DNA of 7,123 bases from Pyrodictiaceae archaeon (GTDB lineage: Archaea > Thermoproteota > Thermoprotei_A > Sulfolobales > Pyrodictiaceae): NCBI GenBank assembly GCA_027033675.1, contig JALVKZ010000306.1:1-7123 (forward strand), given 5' to 3'. A program made the translations under genes and the position numbers. The notes beneath the pieces are model-generated. The model worked only from the letters and a program-made list of their open reading frames with translations, made no database searches and had not been told where the DNA came from. Positions 1 to 5,435 of the stretch are shown here, piece by piece. Position 1 is the first letter of the stretch, and each line of letters opens with the position of its first letter.

Positions 1-41
1 TCATTGAGAACCTGGTGCCCGTATTTATCCTTGATGAACAA
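1..41 (-). CDS. Possible N-terminal fragment of an unknown minus-strand gene (runs off left edge)
   Basis: A minus-strand frame opens after a TAG at 67-69 and runs off the left edge. Its first possible start is a TTG at 41-39, followed by about 13 residues reading MFIKDKYGHQVLN, which look protein-like. A weak TATA-like element (GTATAG on the minus strand, plus positions 74-79) lies at a distance that would place transcription initiation near 51. The opposite strand also has a short open stretch (3-53) in the same codon phase, so the coding strand is not settled. The fragment is too short to assign a family. Confidence 0.22.
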   Translation of the reverse strand, partial: MFIKDKYGHQVLN

Positions 42-100
42 TTCTTTGAATGATTTTGTGAAACGCTAAGGCCCTATACAAGGGGTACAAAGATACTTCG

Positions 101-125
101 AAAAAGAGGAATTGATTAAAGAAAG
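101..125 (-). terminator. T-rich terminator downstream of tRNA-Thr
   Basis: Just past the tRNA 3' end, the minus strand reads pyrimidine-rich, with a TTTCTTT run and then a run of five Ts at plus positions 101-105. Archaeal RNA polymerase terminates at U-rich tracts without needing a strong hairpin, so this is the likely end of the tRNA transcript. Confidence 0.5.
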
Positions 126-201
126 TGGAGCCGCCGGCGGGATTCGAACCCGCGACCACCGGCTTACAAGGCCGGCGCTCTGCCCGCTGAGCTACGGCGG
201 C
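126..201 (-). tRNA. tRNA-Thr (anticodon UGU), CCA encoded
   Basis: The minus strand folds into a complete intron-less cloverleaf of 76 nt including the encoded CCA. The acceptor stem is seven perfect pairs (201-195 with 136-130). The D stem is GCTC/GAGC and the anticodon stem CCGGC/GCCGG. The 7-nt loop CTTGTAA has UGU at plus 166-168, and the T arm is GCGGG-TTCGAAT-CCCGC. UGU reads ACN threonine codons. The discriminator is U at 129, a base reported as a threonine identity element in archaea. All stems are GC-rich, as expected for a hyperthermophile. The 5' leader carries a near-copy of the 5' acceptor strand (see the repeat entry). Confidence 0.97.
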
Positions 202-223
202 GCCTTGTTAGCTAGGCGGCTCC
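127..223. repeat. 9-bp inverted repeat bracketing the tRNA gene
   Basis: GGAGCCGCC at 127-135 (complement of the tRNA 3' end) and GGCGGCTCC at 215-223 form a perfect 9-bp inverted repeat around the tRNA. In the pre-tRNA, the leader segment GGAGCCGCC would be complementary to the tRNA 3' terminus including the discriminator and CC. The leader also continues as GCCGCCTAGCT, close to the mature 5' end GCCGCCGTAGCT. Confidence 0.6.
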
Positions 224-252
224 GTGTGATTGTGGTCTCTACTCTGGTTTGG

Positions 253-262
253 TGTTTTAATC
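253..262 (-). promoter_or_regulatory. Candidate box A for tRNA-Thr
   Basis: The minus strand reads ATTAAAAC here, an acceptable archaeal TATA element. Its centre lies about 55 nt upstream of the mature tRNA 5' end. Transcription would start near 231 and give a leader of about 30 nt, to be removed by RNase P. Confidence 0.4.
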
Positions 263-289
263 CCTTGCGGCTCTTGGAGTAATCTGGTA

Positions 290-297
290 CTATATTA
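290..297 (+). promoter_or_regulatory. Candidate box A for the cysteine-cluster gene
   Basis: CTATATTA on the plus strand lies about 47 nt upstream of the GTG start at 341. Initiation near 320 would leave a leader of about 20 nt. Confidence 0.45.
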
Positions 298-340
298 GGG
301 GCTTGTGTGTTGCTTAGTTGCTTTGTTATGGGTATGAGGA

Positions 341-964
341 GTGGTTGATGCTGAGCTTGAGGAGTATGAGGACTATACTAAGCGGTTGATTAGGCTCGGT
401 ATTGGTGACTTGTTTAGATTTAGGTGTACTCGTTGTGGTCGTTGCTGCAGTGGTGGCCCTAATGTCTCTCTCACGGTGTTTGACGTTGTTCGGATGGCTC
501 GTTTTCTCTCGATTAGTTGGAAGGGTTTTCTTAGAAGGTATGTGAAGGTCATTATAGCTGATATTATGCCTCATATGCTTCTCCGAGGCGATGAGCGGGG
601 GCGTTGCTTATTTTTGGCTGAGAAGGCTTCAGGGGAGAAGCTCTGTGTTATTTACCCTGCTAGGCCTATGAGATGCCGCTTGTACCCCGTGCTGGTTGAG
701 GACTTGTCGGGTGAGAGGGTGTATCTTGATCCGCGGTCCCCTGGTGTCGGTCGAGGCGTTTTGAGGCCCTTGCCTAGGAGGCTTATTGAGCACTATATAT
801 GGGAGCGTAGAGAGCATTATCGCCGTCTTCACCGCGTCATTGTTGAGAAGGGGGCTAGGCCTATTGAAGGTCTCTACCGCGTCTTAGAAGAGGCCTGGAT
901 GGAGGCCGAGGAAGGAGCTAGGTGGGCTGATCTGGACTACCTGGCAAGCCTTGGCTCAGTATAG
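341..964 (+). CDS. YkgJ-type CxxCxxCC cysteine-cluster protein (putative Zn/Fe-binding)
   Basis: This 207-residue protein carries the hallmark of the YkgJ/CxxCxxCC family. C29, C32, C35 and C36 form the N-terminal CxxCxxCC. Further on are C89 and C102, then C112 in the IYxxRPxxCRxYP block (residues 104-116). The family is predicted to chelate zinc or an iron-sulfur centre and was once annotated as Fe-S oxidoreductase. Its biochemical role is unknown, and I assign no substrate. There is no signal peptide or membrane segment, so it should be cytosolic. The GTG start is forced by an in-frame TGA at 335-337. GAGG sits almost against the GTG, so translation may rely on a short leader. After the conserved core, residues 140-200 are helical and rich in Arg and Glu. 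The early codons favour T endings (GGT, CGT, GTT, ATT), unlike the A-ending preference in the XPD gene. It is probably a single-gene transcript. Confidence 0.9.
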   Translation: MVDAELEEYEDYTKRLIRLGIGDLFRFRCTRCGRCCSGGPNVSLTVFDVVRMARFLSISWKGFLRRYVKVIIADIMPHMLLRGDERGRCLFLAEKASGEKLCVIYPARPMRCRLYPVLVEDLSGERVYLDPRSPGVGRGVLRPLPRRLIEHYIWERREHYRRLHRVIVEKGARPIEGLYRVLEEAWMEAEEGARWADLDYLASLGSV

Positions 965-974
965 TTGGTGGCTT

Positions 975-1010
975 TGACCCGTGAGGCCTAGTTCCTAAAT
1001 ACTCGGGTCA
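975..1010. repeat. 7-bp inverted repeat enclosing the promoter of the next gene
   Basis: TGACCCG (975-981) and CGGGTCA (1004-1010) are perfect inverted copies 22 nt apart. The element TAAATA (996-1001) sits inside the interval. In RNA the arms could form the terminal hairpin of the upstream gene. In DNA they could be a dyad operator around the TATA box. Both readings are inference. Confidence 0.45.
994..1001 (+). promoter_or_regulatory. Candidate box A for the DUF357-nucleotidyltransferase gene
   Basis: CCTAAATA lies about 34 nt upstream of the TTG at 1032 and 52 nt upstream of the ATG at 1050. Initiation near 1024 would suit either start, with a very short or a 26-nt leader. Confidence 0.4.
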
Positions 1011-1031
1011 CCTTACAATGAAGGTCTTTGG

Positions 1032-1787
1032 TTGGGGCGCTGGTCCGAGATGGTTGATGTATCTGGGCTTGATCCTCGTAGAAGGATTGAGATCTACATA
1101 GCTAATGTAGAGCAAGTCATGGATCAATTAAGAAGTATTAGCGATGCCAGGACTAGGCGCTTACTTGACCTTGTCTCGCGCTATGTAGAGGATGCCAAGT
1201 ACTTCTTGGACAAGGGAGACTATTTCACGGCATTAGCGGATATAGCTTATGCCGAGGGTCTTGTTGACGCTTTACGGTGGCTTGGTATAGCCGAGTTTGA
1301 GTGGAAAAAACCCTCTGAGTTATTGAGGAGACCAAGAGTAGTTGTTGCTGGCACTTTTGATATCATTCACCCAGGGCACGTAGGTTTGCTCCGAGAGGCT
1401 TGGAGGCTTGGCAGTGTCCACGTTATTGTTGCGAGGGATGACTCCGTTAGAAAGATTAAAGGACGCGAACCCTTTGTGCCCGAGAAGCAGAGACTGCAAG
1501 TAGTATCGGCGATAAGATACGTGTACGAGGCAAGGCTTGGGAGCAGGACTGACTTCCTCGAACCCCTTCGAGAGATTAAGCCAGACATAGTCCTCCTGGG
1601 TCCCGACCAGTGGGCTGACGAGGAGTGGCTCGCTAGGCGCTTAGAGGCAGAAGGCGTAAGGGCCAAGGTGATAAGGCTGAAAGAAAAGATACAGTGCCCA
1701 CTGTGCAGCTCAACAAGTATTGCTTGTAGGGTGTTAGAGGTCTTACCGAGGGAAGCTTGCAAGGACAACGAAAAGAGCAAGAAATAA
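1032..1787 (+). CDS. DUF357 - cytidylyltransferase fusion protein (FAD synthetase-like)
   Basis: The 251-residue product has two domains. Residues 15-86 form an all-helical DUF357-type module with the typical YVEDAKYFLDKGDYFTAL block and a following YAEGLVDALRWLG. Residues 101-230 are a HIGH-superfamily nucleotidyltransferase: GTFD (107-110), HPGH (113-116), the EKQRLQVV helix (151-158) and LLGPDQ (188-193). Such enzymes transfer a nucleotide from CTP or ATP to a phosphorylated substrate. The closest archaeal function I know is RibL, which makes FAD from FMN and ATP, but the substrate here is inferred. The C-terminus has Cys at 222, 225, 232 and 243 around CPLCSSTSIAC; C-terminal cysteines are also reported to matter in the air-sensitive methanogen RibL. 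The start is uncertain. TTG at 1032 has AAGGT six nt upstream, while ATG at 1050 gives 245 residues and keeps both domains. It is convergent with the next gene, 14 bp away. Confidence 0.9.
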   Translation: MGRWSEMVDVSGLDPRRRIEIYIANVEQVMDQLRSISDARTRRLLDLVSRYVEDAKYFLDKGDYFTALADIAYAEGLVDALRWLGIAEFEWKKPSELLRRPRVVVAGTFDIIHPGHVGLLREAWRLGSVHVIVARDDSVRKIKGREPFVPEKQRLQVVSAIRYVYEARLGSRTDFLEPLREIKPDIVLLGPDQWADEEWLARRLEAEGVRAKVIRLKEKIQCPLCSSTSIACRVLEVLPREACKDNEKSKK

Positions 1788-1801
1788 GGCAAGAAGGACT
1801 A

Positions 1802-2428
1802 CTAGACGCCCTCGGTGTACGCTACGTATAGTTTCTTGAGCATCTTTACGGGCTCCGAGGAGAAGTCTACTCTTAGGTCAATTATTTTGTCGTAGTATGG
1901 TGTATACTCGGTCTGTCCCACTACTAGGAGTGCTGCTGAGCGGTCACCTCTCCTATCGCCTCCTGCACGGTGAGCAGCCTCTATTGCAGCTAGCAAGCGC
2001 TCTGCGAGACTTCCTCGTGAAGAGCTATAAGCGTCTATGGCGTTCTTGCAGACCGAGGGTCCCTTGACCAAATTAGCTATGCATGCAACTGGCTCGCTTG
2101 GGTGAAGATGATAACCATGCCACTGCGGAGTCCAGTCGCCATCATGCACAGCTATGTCGCCCCGGTAATCAATAACCGCTACTTGGCGATGAGCGGGGCT
2201 CGGGTCACGGGCGAGGGCCTGGCGCAGAGCCTCTTCAGCAGTATAGGACTGTGATAATAACTCGAGAACCATTGGGCCCAGAGCTGGGTTCGTGTAAGCC
2301 TGTGTAGCCACGACACCGACTCCGTGACGAGCCCAGGGAACCCTAGCACCGACGGCCACACTGCCGGAGACCACTGCTACGCCAGCCTGGCCTAGAAGCG
2401 GGTCATAGGCTAGCACGCTATAAGTCAA
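1802..2428 (-). CDS. DUF1028 family protein (Ntn-hydrolase-like)
   Basis: The 208-residue product matches the DUF1028 family across its whole length. The N-terminus (TYSVLAYDPLLGQAGVAV) is followed by SGSVAVGARVPWARHGVGVVATQAYTNPALGP (residues 22-53). A TAEEALRQALARDP helix comes next (63-76), and then QVAVIDYRGDIAVHDG (82-97). Solved DUF1028 structures have an Ntn-hydrolase fold (autocatalytic N-terminal-nucleophile hydrolases), but the physiological substrate is unknown. Thr2 after Met removal is the obvious candidate nucleophile; that is my inference. The family is usually about 210-220 residues, so this is full length and lacks any C-terminal extra domain. The TTG start is favoured because the family begins right there and a box A sits about 20 nt upstream, which implies leaderless translation. 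There is no signal peptide. Confidence 0.9.
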   Translation of the reverse strand: MTYSVLAYDPLLGQAGVAVVSGSVAVGARVPWARHGVGVVATQAYTNPALGPMVLELLSQSYTAEEALRQALARDPSPAHRQVAVIDYRGDIAVHDGDWTPQWHGYHLHPSEPVACIANLVKGPSVCKNAIDAYSSSRGSLAERLLAAIEAAHRAGGDRRGDRSAALLVVGQTEYTPYYDKIIDLRVDFSSEPVKMLKKLYVAYTEGV

Positions 2429-2443
2429 GGCCCTACAACACCC

Positions 2444-2453
2444 ACTTTATATG
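2444..2453 (-). promoter_or_regulatory. Box A of the DUF1028 gene (leaderless arrangement)
   Basis: The minus strand reads CATATAAAGT, one of the best TATA elements in the window. Its centre lies about 21 nt upstream of the TTG at 2428. The transcript should therefore begin at or within a few bases of the start codon, leaving no room for a ribosome binding site. Confidence 0.65.
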
Positions 2454-2485
2454 GAGTAATGCTTGCTGGACAAAACATGTAACCC

Positions 2486-2505
2486 GGATAAGAAAAGCCT
2501 AGGCT
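2486..2505 (-). terminator. Palindrome plus T-rich tract, likely terminator of the small gene
   Basis: The minus strand has the perfect palindrome AGCCTAGGCT (plus 2496-2505) running into TTTTCTTATCC. It lies about 55 nt past the stop of the 68-residue gene and upstream of the DUF1028 promoter. The T-rich tract is the likely termination signal. Confidence 0.35.
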
Positions 2506-2559
2506 CAATAAATCGTGATCCCTAGCATGTGAGCTATTAGAAGCAGTGGATACGGGAGC

Positions 2560-2766
2560 TTATACCATGTATAGCTGTTTTCTAACTTCTTCAGGCACTT
2601 CGTCCTCGCGTAGAACAGGGTAGGTTGCTGGAGCATCCCTCCTCTTGGGGCCAATCACGAGGTAACGGGATGGATCGGTCTCGTTTCTACTCTTAAGCAC
2701 TCTTACCTTTACGTACCATCCGTCGTTTCTTAGCACGTAGGCGTATTTGCCGTGCTTCCCGCCCAT
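2560..2766 (-). CDS. Small basic crenarchaeal protein, possibly DUF5622
   Basis: This 68-residue protein begins MGGKHGKYAYVLRNDGWYVKV and continues with VRVLKS, a YLVIGPKRR turn and a C-terminal helix EDEVPEEVRKQL. The pattern suggests a small beta-rich domain with a terminal helix. It resembles what I recall as DUF5622, a short conserved Thermoprotei protein of unknown function; I cannot confirm that match. The ATG at 2766 is chosen over a longer frame that opens at 2916. GGGGTG (plus 2775-2780) lies eight nt upstream of the ATG. A TATA box at 2811-2818 would start transcription downstream of most of the longer frame, and the extra 50 residues look non-coding and overlap the neighbouring gene's promoter. 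It is divergent from the nicotinamidase gene. Confidence 0.75.
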   Translation of the reverse strand: MGGKHGKYAYVLRNDGWYVKVRVLKSRNETDPSRYLVIGPKRRDAPATYPVLREDEVPEEVRKQLYMV

Positions 2767-2810
2767 AACTAGTGCACCCCGTATAGGGAGGGCTTGAAGG
2801 CACTGGGAAG

Positions 2811-2818
2811 ATATAAGC
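2811..2818 (-). promoter_or_regulatory. Box A for the 68-residue protein gene
   Basis: The minus strand reads CTTATAT here, about 48 nt upstream of the ATG at 2766. Initiation near 2788 gives a leader of about 22 nt carrying the GGGGTG ribosome binding site. Confidence 0.5.
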
Positions 2819-2869
2819 CTTAGAGTTCCTCTTTCTAGGCTATTCACCTGGGGTGATCCCTTGGCTGCT

Positions 2870-2877
2870 GTATAATG
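2870..2877 (+). promoter_or_regulatory. Box A for the nicotinamidase-XPD operon
   Basis: GTATAATG on the plus strand lies about 47 nt upstream of the GTG at 2920. Initiation near 2899 puts the strong Shine-Dalgarno at 2905-2912 just inside the mRNA. The minus-strand box A at 2811-2818 is only about 60 bp away, so the two divergent promoters are close neighbours. Confidence 0.5.
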
Positions 2878-2904
2878 ATCGCGTAGACTTGCTGTAAGTG
2901 GGTG

Positions 2905-2912
2905 GGAGGTGA
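2905..2912 (+). promoter_or_regulatory. Ribosome binding site that fixes the nicotinamidase start
   Basis: GGAGGTGA is a near-perfect complement of the archaeal 16S 3' end and lies seven nt before GTG 2920. The upstream in-frame GTG at 2902 would sit on top of this site, so 2920 is the better start. Confidence 0.75.
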
Positions 2913-2919
2913 GCATCTC

Positions 2920-3573
2920 GTGCCCGAGGGCTCTCTGAAAGGGATTCGCGTAGAGGTACCCGAGATACCAGTTAGGGAGAGAGTGGAGCTCGATGCCGAC
3001 AAGTCTGCCCTTATAATAGTTGATATGCAGAATGACTTCGTAAAGCCTGGTGGAAAGCTACGCGTACCCGGCGCTGAAGAGACTATTGGGCCTATTAGGC
3101 TTCTCCTGGAGAAGGCGCGAGAGAAGCAAGTAATGACTATCTTTACACAGGATACACACTATCCTGGAGATCCTGAGTTCGGTATCTGGGGAGAACATGT
3201 AGTCAAGGGTACGTGGGGCTGGAGGATAATTAATGAACTGGCGCCGCTTCCTGGAGAGGTAGTGATTGAGAAAACGAGGTACGACGGGTTCTACGGTACT
3301 CCGCTTGACGATCTCCTACGCGTCCATGGTATACGCAATGTCGTGGTTGTCGGAACCGTTGCTAATATATGCGTTCTCCATACTGCTGCTAGTGCTGCTC
3401 TACGCTGGTACCGCGTCTATATCCCGATGGACGGGATTAGTGCTCTTAACGAATTCGACTACTATGCTATGCTGCGGCAAGTTAGCTTCCTATACCGCGG
3501 GGTTATAGTAAGGCGGGCAGATGGCATAGCGTTTAGGGGTACTGGTAAGTGGAAGCGGGGTCACCAGGCATAG
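2920..3573 (+). CDS. pncA: Nicotinamidase / isochorismatase-family hydrolase
   Basis: The 217-residue product has the cysteine-hydrolase fold of the isochorismatase family, with the catalytic triad Asp35 (IIVDMQNDF), Lys118 (EKTRYDGF) and Cys151 (VANICVLHTA). Asp78, His80 and His93 (QDTHYPG, WGEHVVKGTWG) match the metal-binding set of true nicotinamidases, which hydrolyse nicotinamide to nicotinate in NAD salvage. A different amide substrate cannot be excluded. The length is normal for an archaeal nicotinamidase plus about 25 extra N-terminal residues. An alternative GTG at 2902 would add six residues. There is no signal peptide. The 3' end overlaps the XPD start by 25 nt, which implies one operon and translational coupling. 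The last codons hold one copy of a 12-bp direct repeat shared with the start of XPD. Confidence 0.9.
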   Translation: MPEGSLKGIRVEVPEIPVRERVELDADKSALIIVDMQNDFVKPGGKLRVPGAEETIGPIRLLLEKAREKQVMTIFTQDTHYPGDPEFGIWGEHVVKGTWGWRIINELAPLPGEVVIEKTRYDGFYGTPLDDLLRVHGIRNVVVVGTVANICVLHTAASAALRWYRVYIPMDGISALNEFDYYAMLRQVSFLYRGVIVRRADGIAFRGTGKWKRGHQA

Positions 3574-3578
3574 CGTTT
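3523..3578 (+). repeat. 12-bp direct repeat at the nicotinamidase/XPD junction
   Basis: GGCATAGCGTTT occurs at 3523-3534 and again at 3567-3578, a 44-bp period. The first copy is read as Gly-Ile-Ala-Phe in the nicotinamidase frame. The second copy is read as the same Gly-Ile-Ala-Phe in the XPD frame, although the two genes are in different frames. Confidence 0.7.
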
Positions 3579-5396
3579 CCCTATGATAGGCCTAGGCCCG
3601 GCCAGCTTGAGGCAGCTAGGCTAATAAGCGAAGCTATTAGTGAGGGCCGCGTAGTAGCGCTTCGCGCACCCACGGGGTTCGGTAAAACAGCTACCATAAT
3701 TAAGGGCTTATTGGATTCCGATGCTGAGCGCGTAATCTATGTTGTGCGGACACGTAACGAGATACAGCCAGTGATTCGGGAGCTTAGGCGCTTCGGGCTA
3801 AGGGGCTATACTTTCCTCTATAGTGCTAGGCGAATGTGCCCTCTCCTGGAAGAGGAGAATCTGGGTATAGATGATTTCTGGAATACTTGTAGGCTTCTAA
3901 GGCTCCGAGGAGAGTGTGCCTATTACTCATCGCTCTCCGAGGTAGACGAGGACGATATACGCCGGATTGTTTCCTCCAAGGACTCGCCGCGGGAGATAGT
4001 TAGGGACCTAGCCGATATAGGTGTGTGCCCCTTCTTTGCGCTCAAGTTATTAGTGCCGTCAGCTTACGTAGTGGTGGCTACTTATCCTTACTTGTTCCGG
4101 GGAGACATATTCGAGACAGTGTTCGAGCCCTTCACGCTAAGTGATTTTGTCGTAGTAGTTGATGAGGCGCACTCGCTTCTTAACCTGCAATCGTTGTTCG
4201 AGGCCAGGCTCAGTATCCGCGACATAGAGCTAGCAATAGCCGAGATAGAGAATTATAACCTGCCCCCGGAACTCGCTGAGAAGCTAGAAGAGCTTAGAGA
4301 AATAGCTGAGAAAGTAGAGACCTCAGGTAAACTAACAAGACTAAGTATCAATAATATACGTGAGGTACTAGAGGACCCGGGTATTTGGAGAGATGCTGCT
4401 GAGGAGGTGCGTCTAGAGAAGACGAGGGAGCGGTTAGAGGAGGGCGCGCCAGTTTCTTTATCGGTTGCACTGACCAGGGTTGCTGTCTTCGCAGATGCTG
4501 CCTGGAAGAAGAGTGTTGGAGCCTACTTGTCTAGGAATAACAATGCAGTGCTGAAGATTCTCCCCCTTGAGCCTTGCGACTTAGTGGGCAACATTATTAA
4601 CAATGCCAGGGCAGCTATTCTTGCAAGCGGCACTCTTCCTGAACAAAATGCTCTCAGAACGCTTGTGTGTATAGAGAAAGAACTCGTATACCTAGATGTT
4701 GAAGAGCGCTATGGCCTCATCTTTCCACGGGAAACTCTCGCAGTAATGGTTACCATGGAGCTAACATCAAGGTACTCTATGAGAGGTACCAGAATGTACC
4801 GTCTTTACGCCGAGTACATCGCAGAGACATTTCATGCTACTAGGCGCTCAGTGCTAGCCGTGTACCCGAGCTACGAGATGCTAAGGAATATCCATAGCTT
4901 CCTCTCAGCGAGGCTCGGGGACAAGCTGGTAAGCGAGAGCCGGGATACCTCGGTAGAGGATGTTGCTGAGAGAGTTCGTGGAGAAAAACACGTAGTAATA
5001 GAGGCGGTTGCTGGGGGGAAACTGACAGAGGGCATCGAGCTACGAGATAATCGTGGCCAGAGCCTCGTCTCTGTAGTCTTTGTTGCTGGCATCCCTTATC
5101 CACAGCCAGATGACTATGTAGAGGATCAAGTAAAGGCGATAGCAAAGAGAATAGGCGAGCAAAGAGCCAAGACAATGTTCTTCGAAGTAAACGCTGCTAT
5201 GAGGGTATTACAGGCTGTGGGAAGAGCGCGCAGAAGTCCAGGGGATAGTGCCCTCGTTGTTCTCGGAGACTATAGGTTCCTTAAACGTGGTATTCGGAAC
5301 CACATTGGTGAGTTAACTCGGAAATATAGAGTAGTTAACTCTATTGAGGAGTACCGGGCCCTGGTAAAGGAGGTGGCTCAAGCCCTTGACCTATAG
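3549..5396 (+). CDS. xpd: XPD/Rad3-family iron-sulfur DNA helicase
   Basis: This 615-residue superfamily 2 helicase unwinds DNA 5' to 3' using ATP, as archaeal XPD enzymes do. The N-terminal RPRPGQ block (14-19) precedes Walker A, APTGFGKT (40-47). The 4Fe-4S domain has Cys97, Cys114, Cys123 and Cys160. The Walker B box DEAH is at 205-208. An arch domain follows from about 210 to 370, then an ASGTLP motif near 350, and motif VI QAVGRARR (555-562). All catalytic parts are present and the length is normal. In archaea the in vivo repair partner is unsettled because eukaryotic-style TFIIH is absent. The GTG start lies inside the nicotinamidase gene, with AGGGGT eight nt upstream, and is the only start before the conserved N-terminus. 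Many A-ending codons (ATA, CTA, GTA) are used. A hairpin follows the stop immediately. Confidence 0.97.
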   Translation: MEAGSPGIAFPYDRPRPGQLEAARLISEAISEGRVVALRAPTGFGKTATIIKGLLDSDAERVIYVVRTRNEIQPVIRELRRFGLRGYTFLYSARRMCPLLEEENLGIDDFWNTCRLLRLRGECAYYSSLSEVDEDDIRRIVSSKDSPREIVRDLADIGVCPFFALKLLVPSAYVVVATYPYLFRGDIFETVFEPFTLSDFVVVVDEAHSLLNLQSLFEARLSIRDIELAIAEIENYNLPPELAEKLEELREIAEKVETSGKLTRLSINNIREVLEDPGIWRDAAEEVRLEKTRERLEEGAPVSLSVALTRVAVFADAAWKKSVGAYLSRNNNAVLKILPLEPCDLVGNIINNARAAILASGTLPEQNALRTLVCIEKELVYLDVEERYGLIFPRETLAVMVTMELTSRYSMRGTRMYRLYAEYIAETFHATRRSVLAVYPSYEMLRNIHSFLSARLGDKLVSESRDTSVEDVAERVRGEKHVVIEAVAGGKLTEGIELRDNRGQSLVSVVFVAGIPYPQPDDYVEDQVKAIAKRIGEQRAKTMFFEVNAAMRVLQAVGRARRSPGDSALVVLGDYRFLKRGIRNHIGELTRKYRVVNSIEEYRALVKEVAQALDL

Positions 5397-5435
5397 CTGC
5401 TTGGGAGATAGAAACCTTATTCTAGGAACCAGCAG
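5397..5435 (+). other. Hairpin directly after the XPD stop codon
   Basis: CTGCTTGG (5397-5404) pairs with CCAGCAG (5429-5435) with one bulged T. TAGAA (5409-5413) pairs with TTCTA (5420-5424) over a 6-nt loop. Between the stems is a symmetric purine-only 4x4 internal loop (GAGA against GGAA). It begins at the first base after the TAG, so it could mark or protect the 3' end of the XPD mRNA. There is no U-tract right after it. Confidence 0.4.

Noticed and set aside
3..53. C-terminal tail of a plus-strand gene entering from the left
   Set aside because: About 16 residues followed by TGA are possible, but the minus-strand reading has a possible promoter and looks slightly more coding. Neither can be proven from so little sequence.
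126..201. Integration (att) site of a mobile element at the tRNA
   Set aside because: tRNA genes are common targets, and the leader has a partial copy of the 5' end. But there is no integrase, no second tRNA 3' fragment and no foreign gene cluster in the window.
1367..1792. Minus-strand open frame opposite the nucleotidyltransferase gene
   Set aside because: It covers conserved sense-strand motifs and has a low-complexity Ser/Leu-rich translation, typical of a shadow frame.
2767..2916. N-terminal extension of the 68-residue minus-strand gene by 50 residues
   Set aside because: The frame is open, but it covers the TATA boxes of both divergent genes, its composition looks non-coding, and a ribosome binding site and family-like start occur at the ATG 2766.
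4840..5175. Minus-strand open frame inside XPD
   Set aside because: It is the antisense of the conserved helicase C-terminal domain. It is Ser/Leu/Arg-rich with no recognisable motif or upstream signals.
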